From assembly GCA_021234155.1 (NCBI GenBank), contig JAJEKV010000088.1:1-64000 (forward strand): a stretch of 64,000 bases of DNA, read 5' to 3'. The DNA is from Isoetes taiwanensis (lineage: Eukaryota > Streptophyta > Lycopodiopsida > Isoetales > Isoetaceae). Under the pieces are notes generated by a model. That model saw only the letters and a list, made by a program, of their open reading frames with translations, was not told the DNA's origin and searched no databases. Positions 21,010-31,258 of the stretch are shown in pieces (the first letter of the stretch is position 1; each line of letters opens with the position of its first letter). Both the position numbers and the translations under genes were made by a program.

Positions 21010-21409
21010 TTTTTTTTTTTTATGGCAAGACTATGTATATTATATTATAGAAAAGATAAATACAAGATATAGAAAGAAGAAAGAAAGAAAAAAACGCCCC
21101 TAAGGAGCTTGAGCATTCTTGCTCTCGTGCTGGTGCCTGTCACCCAATCCTGCAGTCAAATATTATCCCTCAGCACCCCAGGAGCACTTAAAATATAGGA
21201 GAAAACCTTGTACTGATCCAATCCTATCTAGGGCTTTGTCATAATCACGTCCCCATGGATAAAATTGGATTCTCCATCACTTGCATAGCCCTGTGGGCGG
21301 TGTGGAAGCATAGGTGTTCAGTTGCCCTGGATAACCAGAACCTCTCCATAGCCAAGATCAAAAATACTTTCAATCAGGCCGTTGCCTTGATGGCAATCTC
21401 CCATGTGAG
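21010..21409 (-). mobile_element. Small polyadenylated insertion, LINE-like
   Basis: A 400-base insertion between direct repeats of 13 bases, tattcttgatatc (20997-21009 and 21410-21422). A third copy lies just before, at 20983-20995. It begins with T12 in plus view, so it carries a poly(A) tail on the minus strand, as left by target-primed reverse transcription. A plus-strand frame at 21255-21416 reads ITCIALWAVWKHRC and onward, which resembles the C-terminal part of plant LINE proteins but lies on the strand opposite to the tail. Whether it is a truncated LINE or a retrocopied transcript is open. Confidence 0.65.
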
Positions 21410-21649
21410 TATTCTTGATATCACTGGCTCAAATTTTGGATTAATTCAGTCCGTTAGTTTGAACGTACAACAATGCACGTAACGATTGACTTGGCTGCCC
21501 ATTAGTCCAATTGGGAGAGATCAAAGAGGTTATTCTTTCTTGATTTTTTTTCCTTAAATAGCATACTTGTAGTAAATATTCGTAGAACCAACGAAATCTA
21601 TTGCCTAGATAGAAGATTATATATCTGGAGATTTGCAAAATATCATGTC

Positions 21650-21735
21650 CCAACCTTAGCTCAGTTGGTAGAGCGGAGGATTGTAGTGTTGACGTAGCAA
21701 TCCTTAGGTCACTGGTTCGATTCCAGTAGGTTCGA
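21650..21735 (+). pseudogene. Degenerate tRNA-Tyr copy
   Basis: GTA is kept, but the base at position 32 is changed (ggattgta), and the acceptor 3' strand reads ggttcga instead of ggttgga, breaking one pair. The upstream spacer lacks the ggta step (tgtagtaaatattcg), as in the fragment at 86-140. It is the last Tyr copy before the Helitron at 21995. Confidence 0.75.
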
Positions 21736-22829
21736 TAATTATTGCATCTAGAGAAAACACTTCTTTCTTTTGACTCGCTCGATTTGGCAGGGACATCCCC
21801 TTCCTTATAAAACGTCTTAACCATGGTTCATTTGGAATTTAAGAAGCATGCCAATGTGGAGTTCAATGTAGAGCATCTAATCATCCTTCATTCGATTCGA
21901 CAATTAGTATTTCATATTTCAATTCCATTAGTCGCCACGATGGGGATAATATCTGTACAAATGGCAGTGACTTGGTATTATACATGAGACAACATCTTAT
22001 ATTATAATGTTATTGTGTAAGTGTTGGACCCAGCCCTAATTTGGGCGGCCCAGATTTGATGAAATCAACGGAAGAGATGATGCCGATTTAGGGTTCATGC
22101 AGTGAGGCATCTGCCCATAGTGTTCTGGAGCCACGGCAAAGAAAATCGTATTCTTTCCAACCATCAGCACTTGCCCTAAATTTTTTGAAGGCCGTTTAAG
22201 CAGGCCTAACGGTGGAGCTCTTGGTTATGGCGGCTCTGGGTTTTTTGGTGGTTGATTTTTTCATTTGGAGCTCTTGGATATGGCTCTCTTTCCCCTGCAT
22301 CGAGCTATGGAAGAAGCTAAGAGACGACCGATGAGTTCAAACAAAGATTGCAGGTATGCCAATTGCCCTCTAGATGCTGGCTTAATCTAAAAACTATGAG
22401 CAGACATGGTAAATCGAGCATTTGAGCTAGGATCTTTTGAAAGAGATCGTTCTCTTACATTTTCTTCCCACCTAATCGCAAATTGCTATGTTTTTTAATC
22501 GCATCCCGCATGGTAAGTTTTGCTTCCTTTCGAAAATGATCCTTTTCTTATGTTTTCTTCTGTTCACTACAAATAGATGCCACTAAATTATCATCTTTAA
22601 TCTTCATGCAAGAAGGGACAATTTGCCCGGATGCTCCATCAATTCAAAGATCTTCTTGCGGAGCCATAGAACCCAATGTTCTTGCTTTGAGTTGCTTGGT
22701 AAGATGATTTGCTTGGAATACCATCAATTTTTATTATGACAACGTGGGACAAGTTAAAGTGTCACCGAGTTTGAGATTGGTTGAGTTTGGGTGTCTTGCA
22801 ATTTGTGCAAGGTACCCTCAAATACAATT

Positions 22830-23375
22830 TGCGAGCAAAGAGTTGCTTCAACCGAAGGGAACAGAATCAAGCTCCATGAGTTCGTGTTGGAATCACACGA
22901 CCATGAATGGTACCGCAGTTACTCGCGTTTCCAAGTCCCTTTCTAATCGTCTTCTTCTTCCGCTGCCCCCTCTCAGAGGTGTGTGTTTTTAGCATAAATG
23001 GGATCTCTACATACTATTGTTCTTGGGTATTGAGTTGAATGTTCTTTCATGTTCACCATGTAATCATAGATAACCGGATAGTCAATTTTCTTAAACCGCT
23101 GTTACATCTAATTTAATGTATTTTGATACAGGGGACTACGTTGGTGAAAAACCTTCTTGATAGTGATGATGTTCGCTACATGATAGGTGCACTTCAAAAA
23201 CTAGGATTAGATGTTGTGGAAGATTGTCTTTGCAAACTCGCTATTGTTGTTGGTCGCGATATGCTTTCCCGCTTGGAAATACAGCTACAGAGGAAGTCCA
23301 TCTTCTCTTGGGAAATGCAGGAACTACAATGAGGCCTTTGACAGCTGTTGTTCTTGCAGCTAGAGGAAAGGCCAG
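22830..23375 (+). pseudogene. Captured EPSP synthase fragment (exon 1 end, intron, exon 2 start)
   Basis: The frame reads GTAVTRVSKSLSNRLLL and ends at a GT donor (22979). This aligns with the EPSPS substrate-binding segment SKSLSNR near the end of exon 1. After an intron with acceptor tacag (to 23131), the second exon begins GTTLVKNLLDSDDVRYM and ends in LLGNAGTTMRPLT before a donor at 23376. EPSPS binds shikimate-3-phosphate and PEP in the plastid shikimate pathway, and the GNAGTxMRPLT motif is part of that site. Only about a fifth of the protein is present, and a frame break follows VVEDC. It is not functional. Confidence 0.88.
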
Positions 23376-23740
23376 GTTAGGAAAGAACATGTTCAGTCAT
23401 GTAATCATAGATAACCGGATGGTCAATTTTCTTATACCGCTGTTACATCTAATTTAATGTATTTTGATACAGGGGACTACGTTGGTGAAAAACCTTCTTG
23501 ATAGTGATGATGTTCGCTACATGATAGGTGCACTTCAAAAACTAGGATTAGATGTTGTGGAAGATTGTGCTTTGCAAACTCAAGCATCGTTGTTGGTCAG
23601 CAGGGGGCTTTTCCAGCTTGGAAATACAAACATACAGAGGGAAGTCCATCTTCTCTTGGGAAATGCAGGAACTACAATGAGGCCTTTGACAGCTGCTGTT
23701 CTTGCAGCTAGAAGGAAGGCCAGGTTAGTCTTTATATTTA
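23060..23740 (+). repeat. 341-base tandem duplication of the EPSPS intron and exon
   Basis: 23060-23400 and 23401-23740 are two copies. Each contains the 3' part of the intron, the acceptor and the exon that starts GGGACTACG. They differ by small indels around the middle of the exon, so the duplication is not brand new. Confidence 0.88.
23473..23723 (+). pseudogene. Second copy of the captured EPSPS exon
   Basis: The same exon as 23132-23375. In this copy the frame stays open through VVEDCALQTQASLLVS and rejoins LLGNAGTTMRPLTAAV. The acceptor (gatacag) and donor (CAG/GTTAGT) are kept. Both copies in one transcript would give an exon repeat. Beyond the donor nothing of the next EPSPS exon was recognised. 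Confidence 0.85.
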
Positions 23741-24022
23741 TATCTACTAGCTCTGTCCCAACAGTATTTATTACTCTCCTACATTCAATATCTAGCATTA
23801 TAACAGGGGTTTTTTTTTCTGTTTTTGTACTGTTTTCTCTAAGGTTTTCATATGATTTGGTGGCCGTATTCATCGAGGTGTACTAAATAGTATTTCTAGA
23901 GTGCACTCTTTTGTTAGCCGTTGATTTTAGAAAAGGGTGCAAATCCTGTGGTGGATATCCGCCCATTATTTTTAGGGTTTTTTTAGGGTTCAACTTGAAA
24001 CATCGATTCTTGATTTCTTCAT

Positions 24023-24367
24023 TTGTCTAGTAGACCACTTGCATCCATTTCCTTTATATCCTCTAATCAAGCCTCTGGATCTGTTCATTTCTGGATCTGT
24101 TCATTTCTAGACTCTGTGGCAACCGTAGTTGTAATGCATATGAAGCCAGCTTCCAGTTTTGAAGTAGGAGTTCAGTGTTCTGGCTTCCAGGCAAGGCTTT
24201 CGGGGCCACATCTTGTCTTCACAGTAACGATGGTGCTAAATGGAGGTTCGATTCCTCCAGCTTATTTTCTTCGCAAGATCCAGACTGAGGTCGCTATGGC
24301 AGAACATGTTTTGGAGACATATGCTGGGAGCATCTGGTTTCTGGATCGTGTGGTTTTTTGGGATTAG
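24023..24367 (+). pseudogene. Unidentified coding-like stretch in the Helitron
   Basis: A 114-codon open frame between the EPSPS pieces and the copia element. It includes a stretch GSIPPAYFLRKIQTEVAMAE. I do not recognise a family. It may be a further captured exon, or chance. Confidence 0.25.
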
Positions 24368-24425
24368 GGCAAATACTTTGCTCTCCATGTTATACTACAT
24401 TTAAATATTCTGCTTAGCAAACAGA

Positions 24426-25180
24426 TGTTAATATTTGTTCAGCTTATAGTTGACCTATTTGTCTAACTTACTGTGATGCCTGTGATGTTATACAAGGATC
24501 CAGAAGCAAGAAATGATTGATACCTAATGGTAAGACTATGGTTGGACTATAGAGTTGAGATTGGAATGTTAAACTATTGTTTAAAGGTTCAACTCGAAAT
24601 GAAACCTAGATTGAATTGTTTATGAAATCTAAGCTTCAATGGTTTGAAAAAAGCCCGATATTATGACCAGGCCTGTGGGATATATGTGGAATGAAGTTCT
24701 TCCCAGTTTAGCAGTTCGATCTCCTCCTGCACCGCCGGATTTACTTGTATATATACAATGGAGGTGGGACTAGCTGTGCACGGCTTCAGAAGATCATTCT
24801 CAGCAATCATTGAAGACATTTGAAGGAGGTTTTTGCAAGGAAGCCCACGGTCAACTGTAGATACAGCTCTGAGTATATCGGTCAATACCATAGCTACAGT
24901 AGCAGTGCTACAGTGTTCATTAAGGTTTTTCTAATGGTTATGCCATTTAGCTACAATTAAATTATTGAGTGGTTGCACTCAAGAATATTTTGTGCTTGTA
25001 TTTGCTTCACTCTTATTACTAGAGGAAGTTGTTTGTGATTATTTGGAATTTGCTTGCTTTGCTCAAGTTGGGATTAGTGACCATATTGTGGCTCCCAAGC
25101 TTGAATGCTCATAAGCAAAGTGATTAAGGGAAATAAGTTATCTTGCTAGGCATTTCTCTAAGGTTATCATTTTTCTAACA
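24426..25180 (+). repeat. 5' LTR of the copia element
   Basis: Begins TGTTAATATTTG and ends TTTCTAACA. A TATA-like stretch (tgtatatatac, near 24747) is the best candidate core promoter. It has 7 bases more than the 3' LTR near 24855. Confidence 0.95.
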
Positions 25181-25181
25181 G

Positions 25182-25193
25182 TGGTATCAGAGC
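25182..25193 (+). other. Primer-binding site of the copia element
   Basis: TGGTATCAGAGC lies one base after the 5' LTR and complements the 3' end of initiator tRNA-Met. Confidence 0.95.
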
Positions 25194-25200
25194 TACAGAT

Positions 25201-28200
25201 ATGTCTAGCAGATTTGGGGCTAGTCTTCTGAATCAGGTGGAGGTCTACAAGGGTGGACCTGGGTTCCAAGTGTGGAAGGATGCCATGATTCACATCCTAG
25301 AGGTAGAAGACTTGTGGGAACTGGTAGATCCTACCAGTACTTTAGCAGTTAGCACTGGGGGTTTGGTCAGAACTGGCTCAGCAGAATCAGTGGCAGGAGG
25401 AGCAGGACAAACTTCTAAGGGTGCTGGTACAGCAGAAGGTGCAGCAGGCAAAAGTACAAGTAGCCTGGCTGGAGCAGTTGGTGCAGGGAAATCACTCCAA
25501 GCAAAACTCAAGGAAGCTCAAGGTATTATTTCTTGCAAAGTCAGTCCTACTATTAGATTGAAACTCAGATCTCTTAGTCCTAAGGATATGTGGAAATTTC
25601 TTTTGAGTCATTATGAAGAAAAAACATCCTCACAACTAGATTTACTTGAAAATGAGTTGAGAAATTTAAAACTTAAAGAAGAAGAAGATGTAGTTGAGTT
25701 CTTCAACAAATTTGACAATATGATAGCCGATCTGGAAGGAGCAGGTACCATTATTTCTGAGAGGAGTCAGGTACTCCAAATTTCTAGAGCCATAAGTGAG
25801 AATGAAAACTTGGCTTTATTTGTAAGAAACACTTGCAGATCTAAGGAAGAGGCTGAAAATCTTCTAAGAACAGAATGGGAACAGAAAAGGATTCTAAGGC
25901 AAAATCAAGAAAACCCTGAAGTGTTATTCATTAAAAAGAAGGATAAAGTCACTTGTTATCAGTGTCATGAGCAGGGGCACTACAAAAGTGAGTGCCCAAA
26001 ATTAAAAAAGGAAAAAGAGTTCAATTGCTTTAATTGTGGAGGGAGAGGGCATATGGCTGCAAAATGTCCTACTCCAAAGAAATCTGGAAGGGAAAGGGGA
26101 GGAAGTTCAAACAGAGGTCGAGGAAGGAACACTGAAAAGGCATACTTGACTAGAGAAGTTGAGGATAAAGGCAAAGTTGAAATTGGTGATCAAGATGAGG
26201 AGGTAACCAATACTTTTGCTGTTATTCATGAAAATTATAATTCTGATAACTCTGATCTGCTTGTAGTTGATTCTGGAGCTGAAAGATCAGTTGTAAAGTC
26301 AGCTGAGTTGCTTAGAAATTTGTCACCAACAAATTCTAAGCAAATCCAAGTTGGAAATGGAGCCTTAACTGAAATCCAAGGCAAAGGGCTATTACAACTT
26401 GAAGATTTGGATGGAAAGATTGTAAATATAGAAGAAGTTTTGTGTGTGCCAGTAATCATTAAAAATTTGATTTCTGTAAGTCAGCTTGTTGACTTAGGAT
26501 ATAAAGTCACTTTTGACTCAAAAGAATGTAATGTGCTTATGAATGGAATCTTGAAATTTCGAGCAAAAAGAGTTGGGAATTTGTTTCAAATGAATGGTCT
26601 TGTGGCAAGCAATGTCAATGTAATTCAAGAACCAAATTTGGAATTATGGCACAATAGATTAGCTCACACACACTTCCACAATCTGAAAGCCTTGAAGAAA
26701 TTAGGTGCCATAAATTACAGTGGTGATGAAGAAAATCCAATTTGTGAAGGGTGTGCAATTGGAAAATTAAATCGATTACCCTTCAAGAAAAGAGAATCAA
26801 AGACAAGTCAGGTATTGGAACTTGTGCATACAGATTTATGTGGTCCTTTGAATGTAAGAAGTAGAACAAATCATAGATACTTTATTACATTCATTGATGA
26901 CTATAGTAGAAAATGCAAAATTTATTGTTTGACAAGAAAGTCACAAGCACTTCAAGCTTTCAAACAATTTGTAGCTGAAATGGAAAGAGAAACTGGCCAA
27001 AAACTCAAGTGCATAAGATCTGACAGAGGGGGAGAGTATTTATCAGAAAAATTCAGACATTTTTGCATTAATCATGGCATCAAGAGGCAACTAACTTGTA
27101 GGTACAGTCCCCAACAAAATGGGGTTGCTGAAAGGAAAAACAGGACAGTCATGGATGCAATTAGAGCAATGCTAAAGCAAAGTGGATTACCAAGGAATTT
27201 ATGGGAGGAGGCTCTTAGAACTGCAATTCAAGTTCAAAATATGCTGCCATCTGCAAGTTTAAAGGGTAAAATTCCAAATTTAGTCTGGAATCCTAATGAA
27301 AGGTTGAATCTTGATATGTTTAAAACATATGGTTGTATTTGTTATGTTCATAAACCTGTGGAATTAAGGAAAAAATTGGATGACAAGGCAGAAGTTGGAT
27401 TCCTTGTTGGATATGACTCTGAATCTAAAGGTTACAGAATTTTTATTCCAGAAAGTCAAACCATTATAATTAGTAGAGACGTCCTTTTTGATGAAGGTGT
27501 TGTTTATAAAGATAGACATAAGCAAGGGGTTCAAATTAAGGAACAAACAGCTGGGTCAAATGAAAGGAAGGAACAAGATGTAGATCTTGATGATAATGAA
27601 GACAAAGACAATGTCAATTATGATGTGAACACTGACAGTGGAAAGATAAGGACAGGAGAAATTAAGGAGCCTGTGTTACCAGCTGAGGTTGCACCATCTG
27701 CAGAGGTTGTTCCTGAAATTGAAAATGCTAAGGAAGGCACAATTAAAAGGAAGAAAACTCAAGCTGAAAAACTAATAGAGGAAGCAAAATTAGGTGACAC
27801 CCCATATGGCAGAACTGAAGAAGGTAAGAGCAGGAGAATTGAAAGAAAACAAGAGGTACCATATGAGCAAATCATGACCATTCTTGAAAATGAGCTAGTT
27901 CCAGAAAGTTATGAGGATGTGCAGAATAGCATAAATAAAAATGAATGGCTAAAGGCTATGAAGGAGGAGTTAACTTCATTTAAAGATACACAAACATATG
28001 ATCTTGTTCATCCTGAAAAAGGGAAAAATATTATTGGCAGCAAGTGGATATTTAGAATCAAACAAAATCCTGATGGCACAAGAAAATACAAAGCAAGATT
28101 AGTAGCACAAGGTTTTACACAGAAAAAGGGAAGAGACTATGAGGAAACCTACTCTCCAATTGTAAAACTTACTAGTATCAGGGTTCTTTTGGCAATGGCA

Positions 28201-29442
28201 AATACTTTGGGACTGGAGTTACATCACATGGATGTAAAGACTGCATTCTTAAATGCCACTCTTGAGGAAGAAGCCTACATGAAACAGCCAATTGGCTTTG
28301 AGGTAAACAAAGATATGGTTTGGAAATTAAATAGAGCTGTCTATGGTTTAAAACAGTCTCCACGAGAATGGTATTTATGCATAGATCATTTTTTGAAAGA
28401 ACAAAGTTTTGAGAAATTAAGAAATGATGGGAACTTATACAGGTTTGAAAAAGGAGATGATTTTTGCATCATAGCACTTTATGTGGATGATTGCATAATG
28501 GTAGCCAATACTCTGAGTGTCTTGAATGATTGTAAAAACATCTTAAAGTCTAGATTTCAAATGACAGATCTTGGTGAATTAAAAAAATTCTTGGGAATAG
28601 AAGTAACAAGAAACAAAGAAGAAAAGATCTTGAAGTTGAGTCAAAGCAAACATGTGGAAAATATGCTGAACAGGTTTAATTTGGAAAATGCAAATGCTGT
28701 GAAAATTCCTATGTTACCAGGACACAGGTTGACTGACAATAAAGATCAAACTGAGGAGGAGATAGCAGATATGGAACTCATTCCTTATAGAGCTTTAGTA
28801 GGTTGTCTGCTCTACTTAGCTAATAGCACGAGACCAGACATAGCTTATGCTGTGAATATATTAAGCAGAAAATGCCATAGTCCCACAAAGGAACTCTGGG
28901 ATGCTGCAAAACGTGTACTTAAATATTTGAAAGGTACTCAACATCATGGGATTTGTTATAATGCTGACAAATTGAAATTGGTGGCCTATAGTGATGCAGA
29001 TTGGGGAGGTGACCTGGAATGTAGAAAGTCAACCTCTGGCTTTGCAATTTTTCTAGGTGGTGGAGTCATAAACTGGAAATGCAAAAAACAGTCTGCTATA
29101 GCTATGAGTTCAGCTGAAGCAGAATATGATGCTGCCTCTCTAGTGGCCAAGGAAGTTGTCTGGTTAAAGAGATTGTTGGATGAGCTAAAATGTGAACAAA
29201 CTGAAGCCATAGAAATTATGACAGATAGTCAAAGCTGCATTGCTATTGTCAAGAATCCAGTTGCACATGAGAGAACCAAGCACATCGAACTGAATATCCA
29301 TTTTATCAGAGATCTAGCAGACAAGGGATATATTCAAATGAGGTATGTTGAAACTGCCAAACAAATTGCTGATATTTTCACAAAGGCTCTTGCAGAAAAT
29401 AAATTTAAACAGTTTAGGAACAATCTTAATATTGTCAACTGA
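25201..29442 (+). CDS. Copia gag-pol polyprotein
   Basis: One uninterrupted frame of 1413 codons, the usual length for plant copia. The order is a gag of UBN2 type with a G/A-rich insert at about residues 58-100, then two CCHC zinc knuckles at residues 252-265 and 276-289. The aspartic protease motif DSGAERS starts at 357. The pre-integrase HNRLAH region follows. The integrase core has D545, D608 and E644 (DD35E). The reverse transcriptase has YVDD at 1094-1097. The RNase H has D1265, E1306 and D1342. Integrase precedes reverse transcriptase, which defines copia. All catalytic residues I can place are present, so the element looks autonomous. The ATG at 25201 is the first after the primer-binding site and fits the MSSRFG start of the gag. 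Confidence 0.97.
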   Translation: MSSRFGASLLNQVEVYKGGPGFQVWKDAMIHILEVEDLWELVDPTSTLAVSTGGLVRTGSAESVAGGAGQTSKGAGTAEGAAGKSTSSLAGAVGAGKSLQAKLKEAQGIISCKVSPTIRLKLRSLSPKDMWKFLLSHYEEKTSSQLDLLENELRNLKLKEEEDVVEFFNKFDNMIADLEGAGTIISERSQVLQISRAISENENLALFVRNTCRSKEEAENLLRTEWEQKRILRQNQENPEVLFIKKKDKVTCYQCHEQGHYKSECPKLKKEKEFNCFNCGGRGHMAAKCPTPKKSGRERGGSSNRGRGRNTEKAYLTREVEDKGKVEIGDQDEEVTNTFAVIHENYNSDNSDLLVVDSGAERSVVKSAELLRNLSPTNSKQIQVGNGALTEIQGKGLLQLEDLDGKIVNIEEVLCVPVIIKNLISVSQLVDLGYKVTFDSKECNVLMNGILKFRAKRVGNLFQMNGLVASNVNVIQEPNLELWHNRLAHTHFHNLKALKKLGAINYSGDEENPICEGCAIGKLNRLPFKKRESKTSQVLELVHTDLCGPLNVRSRTNHRYFITFIDDYSRKCKIYCLTRKSQALQAFKQFVAEMERETGQKLKCIRSDRGGEYLSEKFRHFCINHGIKRQLTCRYSPQQNGVAERKNRTVMDAIRAMLKQSGLPRNLWEEALRTAIQVQNMLPSASLKGKIPNLVWNPNERLNLDMFKTYGCICYVHKPVELRKKLDDKAEVGFLVGYDSESKGYRIFIPESQTIIISRDVLFDEGVVYKDRHKQGVQIKEQTAGSNERKEQDVDLDDNEDKDNVNYDVNTDSGKIRTGEIKEPVLPAEVAPSAEVVPEIENAKEGTIKRKKTQAEKLIEEAKLGDTPYGRTEEGKSRRIERKQEVPYEQIMTILENELVPESYEDVQNSINKNEWLKAMKEELTSFKDTQTYDLVHPEKGKNIIGSKWIFRIKQNPDGTRKYKARLVAQGFTQKKGRDYEETYSPIVKLTSIRVLLAMANTLGLELHHMDVKTAFLNATLEEEAYMKQPIGFEVNKDMVWKLNRAVYGLKQSPREWYLCIDHFLKEQSFEKLRNDGNLYRFEKGDDFCIIALYVDDCIMVANTLSVLNDCKNILKSRFQMTDLGELKKFLGIEVTRNKEEKILKLSQSKHVENMLNRFNLENANAVKIPMLPGHRLTDNKDQTEEEIADMELIPYRALVGCLLYLANSTRPDIAYAVNILSRKCHSPTKELWDAAKRVLKYLKGTQHHGICYNADKLKLVAYSDADWGGDLECRKSTSGFAIFLGGGVINWKCKKQSAIAMSSAEAEYDAASLVAKEVVWLKRLLDELKCEQTEAIEIMTDSQSCIAIVKNPVAHERTKHIELNIHFIRDLADKGYIQMRYVETAKQIADIFTKALAENKFKQFRNNLNIVN

Positions 29443-29458
29443 TAAGCTGAAGGAGGAG

Positions 29459-30206
29459 TGTTAATATTTGTTCAGCTTATAGTTGACCTATTTGTCTAAC
29501 TTACTGTGATGCCTGTGATGTTATACAAGGATCCAGAAGCAAGAAATGATTGATACCTAATGGTAAGACTATGGTTGGACTATAGAGTTGAGATTGGAAT
29601 GTTAAACTATTGTTTAAAGGTTCAACTCGAAATGAAACCTAGATTGAATTGTTTATGAAATCTAAGCTTCAATGGTTTGAAAAAAGCCCGATATTATGAC
29701 CAGGCCTGTGGGATATATGTGGAATGAAGTTCTTCCCAGTTTAGCAGTTCGATCTCCTCCTGCACCGCCGGATTTACTTGTATATATACAATGGAGGTGG
29801 GACTAGCTGTGCACGGCTTCAGAAGATCATTCTCAGCAATCATTGAAGACATTTGAAGGAGGTTTTTGCAAGGAAGCCCACGGTCAACTGTAGCTACAGT
29901 ATATCGGTCAATACCATAGCTACAGTAGCAGTGCTACAGTGTTCATTAAGGTTTTTCTAATGGTTATGCCATTTAGCTACAATTAAATTATTGAGTGGTT
30001 GCACTCAAGAATATTTTGTGCTTGTATTTGCTTCACTCTTATTACTAGAGGAAGTTGTTTGTGATTATTTGGAATTTGCTTGCTTTGCTCAAGTTGGGAT
30101 TAGTGACCATATTGTGGCTCCCAAGCTTGAATGCTCATAAGCAAAGTGATTAAGGGAAATAAGTTATCTTGCTAGGCATTTCTCTAAGGTTATCATTTTT
30201 CTAACA
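29459..30206 (+). repeat. 3' LTR of the copia element
   Basis: Nearly identical to 24426-25180. It is preceded by the polypurine tract aaggaggag and followed by the target duplication ACAGA. Confidence 0.95.
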
Positions 30207-30211
30207 ACAGA

Positions 30212-30729
30212 TGCACAGATCAAGCTGCCGAGGTGACCAATCTGTTATAAAACTCTATGCAGCTAGCTATGTCGATTCATTGGAAAAAAAGGTAAATGTT
30301 GCCAAGAGATTCATCAAGGATCTATAGCTTCTCATCCCGCTCAAGAAAGAAGTTTTAGAAGCTGCATTTTAGATGTTCTGTACATTGCCTTGCCCTAATA
30401 AGCCTGTAAATTTCAAGGAAAGGTGTATTGACTTAGAAAGGATTATAAAGCTAGCATAGTGTCAGGGCAAAAACCCAGGTTTTGGAAAGTGGAGGTGCTT
30501 ACAGAAGTATTTGATTATGACAGTTCATTATATGTAAATTGACGGCTTTTATACTTTTCCTACATGCGATTCTTTTGCATGCATGGTGTTACTTGTTCAA
30601 TGAAAATGCTGGCTGCAGCTTGATGCTGAGATTCACAAGCAGTTCATATAGCTTCATCTCTGTCATTATTCGTTTTGGGGCCTACAGAATAGCAGGAATT
30701 GTTTTCATCAAGGTTGCTTCTAATTGCAG
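30212..30729 (+). other. Helitron interior between copia and the ABCC piece
   Basis: Continuation of the Helitron after the copia insertion. There are short open stretches and possible intron-like sequence, but I recognise no gene in it. Confidence 0.5.
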
Positions 30730-31258
30730 ATATACAAAGGCACTGGGAGGCTTATGGGTTGTGTTTTTTTTGTTTATGTGTTATTTTCTGACTGAAACAT
30801 TTAGGCTAAGCAGTAGTAACTGGCTTAGTTACTGGTCGGATACCTCTGTTCCTAAAACTCATGGTCCAGGCTTTTACAATGGAATATATTGGAATATATG
30901 CAGCAATATTGCTTGCCCACTGCCCAGGTACGTTTGTAGTTCTAGATAAGTTTCCATTCTTCTTACATAATTTTACATTAGCGGACAACAATATGCAGGT
31001 AACGTATCAGTATGCTTACATCAATATTAAGAGCTCCAATGCTCTTTTTCCATTCGAATCCGATTGGTCGTATAATAAATCGATTTGCAAAACACATGTG
31101 ATATTGATCAAAGTGTTGCGATGTGGGCAAACATGTTTTTGAACATGTTTTTCCAACTTCTGTCAACATTTGTGCTTATTGGCATTGTGAATACATTGTC
31201 ACTTTGGGCAATCCTGCCTCTTTTGATACTTTTTTACGTTGCTTATGTTTATTTTCAG
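30730..31258 (+). pseudogene. Captured ABCC (MRP-type) transporter fragment
   Basis: Two exons. The first (30730-30927) follows the acceptor attgcag and reads ALGGLWVVFFLFMCYFLTET, then SSSNWLSYWSD and PKTHGPGFYN. This matches the second transmembrane domain of plant ABCC1/ABCC2-type vacuolar conjugate pumps. It ends at CAG/GTACGT. The second (about 31002-31258) reads [20 protein letters not shown], then RFAKHM, a 1-base shift, DIDQSVA, and [19 protein letters not shown]. It ends at CAG/GTATTT. The order and strand are those of the source gene. The nucleotide-binding domains are absent and the frame is broken, so this is a captured remnant. Confidence 0.88.

Larger units (their letters stand above)
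12917..21994 (+). repeat. Tandem array of tRNA-Tyr / tRNA-Met units
   Basis: Units alternate tRNA-Tyr(GTA) and elongator tRNA-Met(CAT). The step from Tyr to Met is about 425-435 bases. The step from Met to the next Tyr alternates between about 207 and about 365-375 bases. The true period is therefore a four-gene repeat of about 1.44 kb (for example 13098 to 14539, 16482 to 17925, 17124 to 18567). Spacers are 95% or more alike by eye. Before each Tyr gene there is a TATATA stretch about 35-40 bases upstream and a CAAAATATCA just upstream, as expected for plant Pol III genes. The array is broken by insertions at 14903-15944, 18886-19877, 21010-21409 and 21995. Confidence 0.93.
24426..30206 (+). 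mobile_element. Intact Ty1/copia retrotransposon nested in the Helitron
   Basis: 5781 bases with LTRs of 755 and 748 bases, both TGTTAATA...TCTAACA. A perfect 5-bp target duplication ACAGA (24421-24425 and 30207-30211) flanks it. The primer-binding site, a single open gag-pol frame, and the polypurine tract aaggaggag directly before the 3' LTR are all present. The LTRs differ by little more than a 7-base indel and one or two substitutions, so the insertion is recent. It may still be mobile. Confidence 0.97.

Noticed and set aside
13272-21824. Repeated minus-strand frames beginning MVKTFY
   Set aside because: They run antisense through the tRNA-Tyr genes and spacers and recur only because the array repeats. 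They are not supported as genes.
12917-21994. CRISPR-like regular spacing of repeats
   Set aside because: The repeats are tRNA genes and their spacers, hundreds of bases long and nearly identical, in a plant genome. There are no unique short spacers.
24230-24260. T-arm-like sequence ggaggttcgattcctcc
   Set aside because: A perfect small stem, but no other tRNA arms around it. Probably chance within the captured region.
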